From contig CALGBN010000001.1 of the NCBI GenBank assembly GCA_937877765.1, forward strand, positions 1-17,154: a stretch of DNA of 17,154 bases, in the 5' to 3' direction. A program made the position numbers and the translations under genes. The notes beneath the pieces are model-generated. The model was not told the DNA's origin. It ran no database searches and saw only the letters and a list, made by a program, of their open reading frames with translations. Shown one piece after another: positions 6,406-13,629 of this stretch. Each line of letters opens with the position of its first letter. The first letter of the stretch is position 1. The stretch comes from Candidatus Bathyarchaeota archaeon (GTDB lineage Archaea; Thermoproteota; Bathyarchaeia; TCS64).

Positions 6406-9191
6406 CCTTTCTTTTCGGCGCTATAATCCATACTTATTCTTCGGACTAGTGAACCAACCACATGAACCCACTCAGGTTCGCCAAAACTCTCTAAGAAAGC
6501 CTCGTATTCTCCGTTTTCTAGGGGAGCTACTCGTAAAGTGTTTCTTGTGTAAAAGTTGCCTGTTGTGGTTTGCACTGATTTGTAGATAAAGCGGATAATA
6601 TGTTGGTCGCCCTCGGTACTGCGTTTAATACTAGAAGTTATTTGGGTATGATGGTTTTCCAGTTGTCTTAGCTTCATCTCGACATAGTCAAGATAGACAT
6701 CAACCTCACCCGGTTCAAGTTTGATGGGTACATCGATGTTCCAAGGCTCTTGGAAGCCTCCACTAGACCGATCTATCTTCCACCGCCGCATCAGGCTAGG
6801 TGTAATCACCACGCTGTTCTGAAGCGCAGCAAAGGCGCCAGTGACTACAGCGCTTATGGCTAATCCTATGGCGGCTAGGCTCCATACTGCTGATACCTTC
6901 TGGTTTACCTGTAATCCGATATTCAGAATGGCGAGTGCCTTATAGAAACCTAAACCAACTAGGTAGCCTAGTCCACCTGCGATAAACCCTGTTATAGCCG
7001 CTTCCGCGACGAATATTGATGATACCTGAGCGGGGTTTAATCCCACTGAGCTGAGTATTTCTATCTCTTTTCGGCGCTCATAGAGGCTGTTCAGCATGGT
7101 AACCACGACATTTAGCACTACGATGACCCATGGAATTACCAGTGTAGCTCCTTTTCCTTGGAAATAGTTACCAAGCCGATAGGAAGTGTAGGCTTCATCG
7201 GTGTTCGCCCATGACAAGTATCCTCGTTCTAGTGCTAAGCGTTCTGCGAATCCTGTGGCGTTGTACTCTGGGTTGATCTTGAATGCGATTCTCTGGACGC
7301 CTACCATTGGAATCTGTAGAGCGGTCTCTGTGCTCATTATGAGTACCTCTCTTGGGTCCGCTTCTTTCAAAACATAGTTTGGCGTTTCCCCGTCGGGGTT
7401 TGTATTCACCCACTTATCAGGTGCGTAGGGGGTTCCATCAACGTCCCTAAGAGCCGCAAATAAGTTATCGCTGAATACACCGGAGATGGTGTACTGGTTT
7501 AGTCCGATGTAGAACTCGGCGCCCACTGATAACCCAGTGGATTCCGCTAGAACTTCGCTTATCAGGACACCGTTTCCTGTGGGCATCTCACCAGTGACTA
7601 TTGTGTCCATGATGTCAATGAAGGTATTTTCCTCTGGACCCACACCAATAACACCTCGTATATTCTGACCAAGCACATTCAACAAAGGATAGGTCAATGC
7701 AGTGCTTTCCGCCTTGGGTGACATATAATCAACCTCAGGTTGCCCCCTGAGCCAGTTGTACTCGGCCTCATCGTTGATGATGAATGATGGCTCAGACTGG
7801 GTCCAAGTTCCCTCCCTGATATAGACGCCGATCCATCCGGTCTTGGGCTGATTTTCTCCGGTTATTAAACCGTATCCTTCGCTGAAACTGGTTAGGGTTA
7901 CAAAACTCATCACGAGTAGGGTTATTGAGATGAATGTTAGTAGGAATCTTACTCGTCTTCGGCGTAGGCTTCTTCGTGCAAGGTTGAATATGGGTGCGAT
8001 GAGGTTTCTTGTGTGGACTCTTCCATCTGTGCTGCTTCTGGAAAAGAAGCGAGGGAACATAGATCCAAGAATTATGAATCCCGCGAGATAGGCCACAGAT
8101 ACAAGTATGAAGTTGGTTAATGGGATTATTCTGCTACCCGGATATGTATAATAGAAGAAGACTAAGCTAGCGCCTAAAATGATGATGTCGATGATTACTT
8201 GTTTTACAAGTTCATCGAAGAGGAGATATCCTGTTATGATGGAAGCTAGTGTCAAGAACGCTATTAGTAGGTAGACGCTGAATTTGGCGTCCAGATACAT
8301 ATTCACAAGCTCTGTATTCGTATGATCAAACAGGATATAGCCTCGTTTCAGTGACCCAAAGCTGGAATCATAATTAGCCGCCTCGTAATGAATCGCCGAG
8401 TCCTCAAGATACTCTATGCCGTTGCTTAACGCTGTCTCCTGTTTTGCTAGATAGAACCCATACTGGTCCATCTCGGCTAGTTGGGTCTCAAGCTGGTCCA
8501 GTTTTTCATCGGTTATGGCTTTACTGAGTGGAATTGTGTACTCCCTAACATCAACAGCGACTATTCCACCTTTGCTCGGGGTCTCTAGTTCCGAAATTAT
8601 GAAGCTACGCCGGGTAATCTCCGAGTCTATCAATATGCTGCTTGAGACATTAAGATCGATAACCGAGTCAACAGGCACTATAATATCCCGGTCCGGTAGA
8701 TCAACCACCGTGTAGATGCCGCCACTCTTATCGCTGAACGATAAAGGGAAACCACTTGATACAAGAACCTCGCCATCTCGTTGGACATTAAAAACGTTCT
8801 TCAAAGGTATGTTCTCAGTATCAACATACTGGAAATCACCAGTCAAACGAACAGTAGCCCCATACTGAAGCCCGACCTCCCCACTAAACTCGCCATCCAC
8901 AGAGATAGCTACTGGAAGATAATCGTAGCCCTCAGTCTCAGGTTCATCCGCGAGAACTGTAATAGTGTATTGCCCTGATGGTAAATCGATATAGAAACCA
9001 GTCTCTGTGCTCTGAATTGATGCTATCTCTCGGGATTCCTCGAAAACACGGATTGACGCCACTACTGGTTCTCCGTCTGGTCCTGTTACAGTGCCAGATA
9101 TATCGGCTGAGACCATTGATGCACTGAAGATGAACAAGGCTACTATGGCTAAGAGCACTGCCTTGTTCTTGATCCATACAGATGTCATCAT
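6402..9191 (-). CDS. Second giant FtsX/MacB-type ABC permease, paralogue of the one at 2124-5075
   Basis: This 929-residue membrane protein has the same architecture as the giant permease on the other strand. In order: signal peptide (about 8-29, ending SMVSA); a carboxypeptidase-regulatory-like beta domain (30-100, SGTVTGPDGEPV, then TGFYIDLPSGQYTITV); a further outer region and helical segment (about 215-290); three membrane helices. A basic cytosolic patch (ARRSLRRRRVRFLLT) then precedes the FtsX core: one helix, a MacB-PCD-like outer domain, and three helices beginning with VIPWVIVVLNVVVTMLNSLYERRKEIEILSSVGLNPAQVSSIFVAEAAI (written in part). A C-terminal cytosolic domain ends it. Shared stretches with the paralogue include YLVGLG, VSAVWSLAAIG (VSAFWSLAAIG there), ITPSL-RRW and FYTRN-L-V (LYTRN there). 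Divergence is greatest in the outer domains, as expected if those contact substrate. Start is ATG 9191, with a second ATG at 9188. It has its own promoter, so it is a separate unit that may supply an alternative or partner permease for the single ATPase. Confidence 0.85.
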   Translation of the reverse strand: MMTSVWIKNKAVLLAIVALFIFSASMVSADISGTVTGPDGEPVVASIRVFEESREIASIQSTETGFYIDLPSGQYTITVLADEPETEGYDYLPVAISVDGEFSGEVGLQYGATVRLTGDFQYVDTENIPLKNVFNVQRDGEVLVSSGFPLSFSDKSGGIYTVVDLPDRDIIVPVDSVIDLNVSSSILIDSEITRRSFIISELETPSKGGIVAVDVREYTIPLSKAITDEKLDQLETQLAEMDQYGFYLAKQETALSNGIEYLEDSAIHYEAANYDSSFGSLKRGYILFDHTNTELVNMYLDAKFSVYLLIAFLTLASIITGYLLFDELVKQVIIDIIILGASLVFFYYTYPGSRIIPLTNFILVSVAYLAGFIILGSMFPRFFSRSSTDGRVHTRNLIAPIFNLARRSLRRRRVRFLLTFISITLLVMSFVTLTSFSEGYGLITGENQPKTGWIGVYIREGTWTQSEPSFIINDEAEYNWLRGQPEVDYMSPKAESTALTYPLLNVLGQNIRGVIGVGPEENTFIDIMDTIVTGEMPTGNGVLISEVLAESTGLSVGAEFYIGLNQYTISGVFSDNLFAALRDVDGTPYAPDKWVNTNPDGETPNYVLKEADPREVLIMSTETALQIPMVGVQRIAFKINPEYNATGFAERLALERGYLSWANTDEAYTSYRLGNYFQGKGATLVIPWVIVVLNVVVTMLNSLYERRKEIEILSSVGLNPAQVSSIFVAEAAITGFIAGGLGYLVGLGFYKALAILNIGLQVNQKVSAVWSLAAIGLAISAVVTGAFAALQNSVVITPSLMRRWKIDRSSGGFQEPWNIDVPIKLEPGEVDVYLDYVEMKLRQLENHHTQITSSIKRSTEGDQHIIRFIYKSVQTTTGNFYTRNTLRVAPLENGEYEAFLESFGEPEWVHVVGSLVRRISMDYSAEKKG

Positions 9192-9211
9192 GCAATCGCA
9201 TACAATACGAC

Positions 9212-9224
9212 AACCTATGTAAAA
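9212..9224 (-). promoter_or_regulatory. TATA-like box of the second giant permease gene
   Basis: The minus strand reads GTTTTTACATAGG, centred about 27 bases before ATG 9191. No Shine-Dalgarno sequence is seen near the ATG, so a leaderless or very short-leader transcript is likely. Confidence 0.4.
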
Positions 9225-9233
9225 ACCTTAAGT

Positions 9234-9250
9234 GGTTGAAATTTTCAACC
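9234..9250. promoter_or_regulatory. 17-base palindrome, candidate operator in a divergent promoter
   Basis: GGTTGAAA and TTTCAACC form perfect 8-base arms around one central T. The palindrome ends 7 bases before ATG 9258, where it would cover the transcript start of the cyclophilin-like gene. It lies 43-59 bases upstream of the divergent giant permease gene. Size and symmetry fit a dimeric winged-helix repressor site. No binding protein can be assigned. Confidence 0.5.
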
Positions 9251-9257
9251 AATACAT

Positions 9258-9632
9258 ATGAAGATCAAGATAACCACAAAAAGCACAGGAACAATAACCG
9301 CCACCCTCACAGAAGAGAACCCAGAAATAGCAAAAGCATTCACACAGGCACTACCCATCACAGGACAAGCAAACACATGGGGTGACGAGATATACTTCAC
9401 CGTACCAGTGGAAGCCACTGAAGAAAACAGCAAACCAGTAGTAGAATTAGGAGATATTGCTTTTTGGCCACCAGGAAACGCTTTCTGTATCTTCTTCGGA
9501 CGTACACCTATGAGCAGAGGAGACGAGATAAGACCAGCTAGCCCAGTCAATGTCTTTGGTAAGATTGACGGTGATCCAACTGTTTTCAAGAAGGTACGTA
9601 GCGGGGAAAAGGTAAGAATAGAGAAGGCTTAG
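9258..9632 (+). CDS. Cyclophilin-like fold protein (TM1367/DUF369-type)
   Basis: This 124-residue protein is predicted to be a compact cytosolic beta barrel. It has the family hallmarks: an opening strand (MKIKITTKSTGTITATLTEENPEIAKAF), the ALPITGQANTWGDEIYFTVP segment (written in part), a central VVELGDIAFWPPGNAFCIFFGRTP block, and an ending with VNVFGKIDG. The family has a cyclophilin-like fold, but as I understand it the peptidyl-prolyl isomerase active-site residues are not conserved and the biochemical role is unknown. The length is typical, so the gene looks complete. ATG 9258 lacks a Shine-Dalgarno sequence and closely follows the 17-base palindrome, which suggests repressible leaderless expression. 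Its TAG overlaps the stop of the convergent DGQHR gene by 4 bases. Confidence 0.8.
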   Translation: MKIKITTKSTGTITATLTEENPEIAKAFTQALPITGQANTWGDEIYFTVPVEATEENSKPVVELGDIAFWPPGNAFCIFFGRTPMSRGDEIRPASPVNVFGKIDGDPTVFKKVRSGEKVRIEKA

Positions 9633-10753
9633 CTTCCAGCTAACCATATTTTTTCCTGAAGATTATCATACAAGTCTTGTATATTCTGACGAGTGGGTGT
9701 CACCCCGTAGACAGGTCCACTGCTAAACCCCCAGAAAGCAGGCTCAATAGGGTACCTGAACTCAGGCACCGGGTGATTAGGCGTCTCAACAATTAGACGC
9801 TTTAGGAGATTATACATTGTTTCCTCTGTTATCTCACCCTCTTGTAGTGCTAATCCATAGATGTCGATGAATAGCCTATTTAAAGCGGGCATCCCGGGGC
9901 GTTGGAGAAGCGAGAATCCTTTGGGATCTGTGAAGCACTCGGGGTAAATATTGTAGAGAGCGTTCCAATAGTCTATCAAGTTGTACGCGATCTCCTTTAT
10001 GGGCATGTTCTTGAAGTAGTGTTCACCGAGGATCAAGGTTATCGACTGTATCATGTCACTATCATTGATGATGTGATCCATCTGTTTGGGTTCACCCACC
10101 TCCCTAATCCTTCCATACCATGGGCTCACAGGCTCCTTGTTAAGCACGTCAACGATCTCAATAGCATAGCTCTGAGTTAGCCCCCGTTTTCCCTCCAAGT
10201 CAAGTAACCATTCCTCGCCTTTCCGTATCAACATACGCTGAAGATGTCTGTAGACTAGGTCTGTTTTAACGCCTTTCTGGCGACGGTTGACTATGTAGAA
10301 TAATAGCATCTCATCAAACCGGTCTGGGAGACGAAGAATACTAGCTATCACAGGGTAATCCTCAAAGTCCCTGTTTCGGGCTATCGCCCTTCTTAATGCC
10401 TCTATCCTGTGCTGTCCATCTATTACCCAGAAATCATCTGCTTCTGTATCCAGAAGCCCATAGCTGAACCAGCTCTGAGATTTCTCCTCACTGAAAGATA
10501 CATTTCCTCTCACGTTCAACAGGATAGAGGTGGGGAAGTACCCTAGCTCGCGCACAAGGTACCTGACAGCTGATCCTCTTATCATGCTGAGTCTTTGTTC
10601 ACTGGGCATCCTCTGGTACCCAGCGGGATTCGAGGGTGTTCTACGGTCTATTTTACATCTATAAACTAGGTCGCCCGCTCTGAACACTGTAATGTATATG
10701 TCGGCTACGCCTCTGTTGCCTGACTGTGTTAGCTTGAATGCGTCTAGCTTCAA
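9629..10753 (-). CDS. DGQHR-domain (DndB-like) protein
   Basis: This 374-residue protein belongs to the ParB/sulfiredoxin-related DGQHR superfamily. The signature IDGQHRIEALRRA starts at residue 111, preceded by a long hydrophobic strand region (FPTSILLNVRG). The partner motif FYIVNRRQKGVKTDL (152-166) is also present. Family members include DndB, the regulator of DNA phosphorothioation, and many uncharacterised phage, plasmid and defence-linked proteins. No dndC, dndD or dndE gene is visible in this window, so this looks like an orphan. The C-terminal 200 residues are helical and unassigned. The start is TTG 10753; the codon just upstream is a stop, so no earlier start exists. A TATA-like element at 10769-10780 fits a leaderless TTG. 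It is divergent from the prenyltransferase gene and converges on the cyclophilin-like gene with a 4-base overlap. Whether it binds or cuts DNA cannot be told. Confidence 0.8.
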   Translation of the reverse strand: MKLDAFKLTQSGNRGVADIYITVFRAGDLVYRCKIDRRTPSNPAGYQRMPSEQRLSMIRGSAVRYLVRELGYFPTSILLNVRGNVSFSEEKSQSWFSYGLLDTEADDFWVIDGQHRIEALRRAIARNRDFEDYPVIASILRLPDRFDEMLLFYIVNRRQKGVKTDLVYRHLQRMLIRKGEEWLLDLEGKRGLTQSYAIEIVDVLNKEPVSPWYGRIREVGEPKQMDHIINDSDMIQSITLILGEHYFKNMPIKEIAYNLIDYWNALYNIYPECFTDPKGFSLLQRPGMPALNRLFIDIYGLALQEGEITEETMYNLLKRLIVETPNHPVPEFRYPIEPAFWGFSSGPVYGVTPTRQNIQDLYDNLQEKIWLAGS

Positions 10754-10808
10754 CTACAACCCTAGAAACATGTTATATTCAGTTATCTATAACAGTAACT
10801 ATTGGATA

Positions 10809-10820
10809 CAGTTTTAATTC
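10809..10820 (+). promoter_or_regulatory. TATA-like box of the prenyltransferase gene
   Basis: CAGTTTTAATTC is centred 25 bases before ATG 10840, placing the transcript start at or next to the ATG (leaderless). This supports ATG 10840 over the in-frame ATG at 10738, which lies upstream of this box and inside the DGQHR gene. Confidence 0.45.
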
Positions 10821-10839
10821 AGCACCCCTTGCATATCGT

Positions 10840-11685
10840 ATGGGTAGCCCAAAGGATTATCTGGAGATAATGCGTCCTGTAAACAGCTTCATGGTGGGAA
10901 TAGCCATCATCGTAGGCGCAGCAATAACAGGCGGCATACAGCTTCTCAACAACTGGATACTGCTTCTATACTCATTCATAACAGGGTTCACGCTCACAGG
11001 GGCCTCCATGGCCATCAACGACTACTATGACCGAGATATCGATTTCATCAACGAGCCTAACAGACCCATACCAAGTGGAAGAATAAGCCCTAAGTCAGCG
11101 ATAATATTCACCATGCTACTCAGCATCATCGGATTATACGCCTCATGGATGATCAGTTTAGAGGCTTTAGTTATCGCGGTGTTCGCGTGGATAGTGATGA
11201 TGGTATACAGCATGTGGGGTAAGAAAACAGGGTTCCTAGGTAACTTGATGGTAAGCACATGCATTGCTCTCCCTTTCATCTATGGCGGAATTCTATCGAA
11301 TCAACTTTGGTCATCATTCAGCTTCAGCCTCTTAGCCTTCCTATCAAACACAGGCAGAGAAGTAACAAAAGGCATAGTAGACATTCAGGGAGACCGCGCA
11401 GCCGGAGTAAGAACCGTAGCCGTCTCAAAGGGCGCTACTCGTGCAGCGGATATAGCGACGTTGTTCTTTTTAGCTGCTGTAGCTTCCTCTGTGGTCCCAG
11501 TTTATCTTAAACTGGTTTCCTTCTGGTATATCCCATTCGTCTTGATCACAGACCTCGGGTTAATCTATAGCAGCTACCAGATAGTATCAGACCCAAGCCG
11601 CGAAACAGCCAGATCAGTCAAGAAAAGAATACTCTACCTAATGCTAATAGGATTAATCGGCTTCGCGGCTGGAAGCCTAATATAA
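10840..11685 (+). CDS. Digeranylgeranylglyceryl phosphate synthase (UbiA family)
   Basis: This 281-residue membrane prenyltransferase is expected to add the second geranylgeranyl group to geranylgeranylglyceryl phosphate, the second ether-bond step of archaeal membrane lipid synthesis. The first aspartate-rich motif is NDYYDRDID (60-68), followed by INEPNRPIPSGRIS, typical of the archaeal enzyme. The second motif is REVTKGIVDIQGD (173-185), followed by GVRTVAV. Both bind magnesium and the isoprenoid diphosphate. About eight or nine hydrophobic helices cover the rest, as in the family. The reading frame extends upstream to an ATG at 10738. The family's usual N-terminus (YLEIMRPVNSFM) and the TATA position both favour ATG 10840. 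It converges on uS7 across a 19-base A/T-rich spacer. Another UbiA-type substrate is possible, but the motif context argues for this one. Confidence 0.88.
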   Translation: MGSPKDYLEIMRPVNSFMVGIAIIVGAAITGGIQLLNNWILLLYSFITGFTLTGASMAINDYYDRDIDFINEPNRPIPSGRISPKSAIIFTMLLSIIGLYASWMISLEALVIAVFAWIVMMVYSMWGKKTGFLGNLMVSTCIALPFIYGGILSNQLWSSFSFSLLAFLSNTGREVTKGIVDIQGDRAAGVRTVAVSKGATRAADIATLFFLAAVASSVVPVYLKLVSFWYIPFVLITDLGLIYSSYQIVSDPSRETARSVKKRILYLMLIGLIGFAAGSLI

Positions 11686-11704
11686 AATAATTAAAAAATT
11701 AGTT
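11686..11704. terminator. A/T-only convergent spacer between prenyltransferase and uS7 genes
   Basis: This 19-base spacer is A/T-rich with A6 on the plus strand, which reads as T6 on the minus strand. The T6 would be a U-run terminator for uS7. Weak flanking arms CTAAT (11678-11682) and ATTAG (11698-11702) could pair. No strong hairpin is present. Confidence 0.35.
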
Positions 11705-12298
11705 TTATCGGCTGGATAGAGCTATACGCTCGACTTCCTGCTTACGGCGTACAGCAAAGTTGTTACCATCATTATTAGCTGCGCCAATGAGTTGATCCGC
11801 TACGATCTCCTCAAGAGTCTTGCGGTTGCTGAAAGTCTGGTCTTTGATACCTGTAACAATGTATCTTAGAGCCAAGTCTATTCTACGCTGTGGGCTGCAG
11901 TCAACGGCTAGACGATAAACAACGCCACCATAACCGATCCTCGTGGTATCCTCGTTGGGGGCGCTGTTCTCTACTGCCCTAACAAGTACCTCGACGGGGT
12001 TACGCCCAGTCTTTAGGTTGATGATTGTGAATGCTGTCTTTACTGCGCTAGTAATTCTGATCTTGTCTCCGCCGCTTGTCCCTGGCTTCATCAAGTTATT
12101 GATGAGGCGCTCCACGATGTTCAGGTTACTCTTCCTAAATTTTCGTGCCTCGTGCCTACCTCCGCTGTGGGGTAGGTAGATTGGGTCAAGGTTGATGTAG
12201 CGTTTGAGGCCAATGTCTCTTACTTCAATGTCCTCAAAGCCCCATTCTCCGAAGAGCTTGATTCCTTCTTCTATTGTTTGTACTTCGTCTTCGCTCAT
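11705..12298 (-). CDS. rps7: Small ribosomal subunit protein uS7
   Basis: This is the 30S head protein that nucleates 3'-domain assembly of 16S rRNA and lies near the mRNA exit. The 197-residue archaeal form is recognised by LKRYINLDPIYLPHSGGRHEARKF, VERLINNLMKPG, LKTGRNPVEVLVRAVENSAPNEDTTRIGYGGVVYRLAVDCSPQRRIDLALRYI (written in part), and the universal archaeal ending ERIALSSR. The frame can be extended to TTG 12343. However, ATG 12298 gives the usual family N-terminus, with about 20 residues before the EVRD segment, so it is preferred. In most archaea uS7 directly follows uS12 and precedes EF-1A on the same strand. Here it is separated from uS12 by an MFS gene and points away from EF-1A. 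A TATA-like TTTTATTT (minus strand, about 12342-12351) lies upstream of the ATG. Confidence 0.95.
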   Translation of the reverse strand: MSEDEVQTIEEGIKLFGEWGFEDIEVRDIGLKRYINLDPIYLPHSGGRHEARKFRKSNLNIVERLINNLMKPGTSGGDKIRITSAVKTAFTIINLKTGRNPVEVLVRAVENSAPNEDTTRIGYGGVVYRLAVDCSPQRRIDLALRYIVTGIKDQTFSNRKTLEEIVADQLIGAANNDGNNFAVRRKQEVERIALSSR

Positions 12299-12341
12299 TT
12301 GACCACGTCTTGAGTGTGCAGTGACTTTGAAAGGGGTACCC

Positions 12342-12378
12342 AAATAAAAGGCTTATCGCTTTTTTCGATTAATTTAAA
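12342..12378. promoter_or_regulatory. Divergent promoter region of the uS7 and MFS genes
   Basis: Two TATA-like elements are visible. TTTTATTT on the minus strand (about 12342-12351) would start uS7 about 24 bases before ATG 12298. AATTTAAAGG on the plus strand (12371-12380) would start the MFS transcript just before ATG 12406. Confidence 0.4.
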
Positions 12379-12405
12379 GGAAAGAACCTGCTCCGTACTG
12401 ATATT

Positions 12406-13605
12406 ATGTCGCTCAGAGACTATCCTAAGAGCTATTTTCTGCTTTGTATCGTAGCGTTTCTTTCCATGTTCAGCATCATGCTCACGAACCCCATTCTATC
12501 CATCTACGCCAAGGATATTGGCGCAACAGGAGTCATGATAGGATGGGCGGTCTCAGGCTACTGGATAAGCAGAGTAGTCTTGGAGATGCCAAGTGGATAC
12601 ATCAGCAGCAAGTTCGGGTACTATACGCCAATGGCATTTGGGTTAATACTCACAGTACTAGGAAACGTCTTGATGCTATTCGTGCGTGACCCATTATTCC
12701 TAGTGATCATCAGAGCGATAAACGGGTTCGGTGCACCCTTCTTCTTCGCGGTCTCAATGACATTCATCGTCAACCTTGTTGACGCCAGTAAACGGGGACA
12801 AGCCATGGGGATATTCCAAGGCATCGAGTTCATAGGACAGATAATCGGCTCCACATTAAGTGGAAGAATCGTTGACAGTCTAGGATGGCAAGGAGGATTC
12901 ATGACCGCCCTATTATTATCAGCCATAGCATTTGCTCTGTTCATTGTGCCGCCCTATATTCGACGAGAAACAGTACAAGGACCAACAGCCCAGCCATTGA
13001 AAATAGGTGATGTGCTAGGGATCTTAAAGAACAAGACTTTGATGGTTATCGCCGCCGTGACTTTGGCTGAGTTCATCATGACAAGCGGACTCATCAATAC
13101 GGTGCTTAGTGTATACGCTAACGAGACCCTTGGATTCACCCTTTCTGAGGTGGGTTACATGATGGGTGCTCGCTCAATTGGCTTCGTAATCGCGATGTTT
13201 ACAATGGGTTCCTTCGCGGACAGAATTGGTAGAAAACCGGTTCTTCTCTTCGGGTTAATCGGGACATCAACACTCATCATAGTCATGTCAGGATTCACAA
13301 CACTCCTAACAATATCCGCGATAATCGCCATTATCGGCTTCACATCAGGAGCAATCTGGATAGTAGGACCAGTAGTGTCAGCAGAAGCAGTCTCACCTGA
13401 ACAACGAGGAGCAGCCATAGGAGCGTATAGAACCTTCTTTGACGGAGGCTCATTGATTGGTCCCATCATCATGGCAGCTGTAATGACTGATTATGGCGTA
13501 AAACCATGTTTCTACCTAGCAGCTGGGTTGATGCTTGTGACTGTGCCATTTGTATTTATGATTAAAGAGACTGGTGAGGTTAAAGGCGAGGTTATCGCAC
13601 ACTAA
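12406..13605 (+). CDS. Major facilitator superfamily transporter
   Basis: This 399-residue integral membrane protein has the typical MFS length and two six-helix halves. Motif-A-like loops follow helix 2 (GYISSKFGYYTP, 64-75) and helix 8 (GSFADRIGRKP, 268-278). The central cytosolic linker (about 185-205, RRETVQGPTAQPLKIGDVL) separates the halves. The pattern fits the drug:H+ antiporter or general MFS_1 group, and the substrate cannot be predicted. It starts at ATG 12406 with no Shine-Dalgarno sequence. It sits alone on the plus strand between uS7 and uS12, breaking a cluster that is normally continuous. It ends 16 bases from the convergent uS12 stop, at a hairpin. Its codon use changes abruptly: 13261-13425 has 2 T-ending codons in 55, and the last 34 sense codons (13501-13602) have 11. 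Confidence 0.88.
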   Translation: MSLRDYPKSYFLLCIVAFLSMFSIMLTNPILSIYAKDIGATGVMIGWAVSGYWISRVVLEMPSGYISSKFGYYTPMAFGLILTVLGNVLMLFVRDPLFLVIIRAINGFGAPFFFAVSMTFIVNLVDASKRGQAMGIFQGIEFIGQIIGSTLSGRIVDSLGWQGGFMTALLLSAIAFALFIVPPYIRRETVQGPTAQPLKIGDVLGILKNKTLMVIAAVTLAEFIMTSGLINTVLSVYANETLGFTLSEVGYMMGARSIGFVIAMFTMGSFADRIGRKPVLLFGLIGTSTLIIVMSGFTTLLTISAIIAIIGFTSGAIWIVGPVVSAEAVSPEQRGAAIGAYRTFFDGGSLIGPIIMAAVMTDYGVKPCFYLAAGLMLVTVPFVFMIKETGEVKGEVIAH

Positions 13606-13612
13606 AAAATTT

Positions 13613-13629
13613 TGAGATAATTTATCTCA
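13613..13629 (-). terminator. Palindrome between convergent MFS and uS12 genes
   Basis: TGAGATAA and TTATCTCA are perfect 8-base arms around one T. The palindrome overlaps the uS12 stop codon (13624-13622). On the minus strand it is followed within a few bases by T6, so it fits a terminator for uS12. The one-base centre means the hairpin would open a few pairs. Confidence 0.45.

Noticed and set aside
10738..10839. N-terminal extension of the prenyltransferase to an upstream ATG
   Set aside because: The extra 34 residues do not resemble the family, overlap the start of the divergent DGQHR gene, and lie upstream of the likely TATA box.
12621..13472. Several minus-strand frames of 60-107 codons opposite the MFS gene
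   Set aside because: They are shadows of the MFS coding sequence with no motif, no promoter and no family resemblance.
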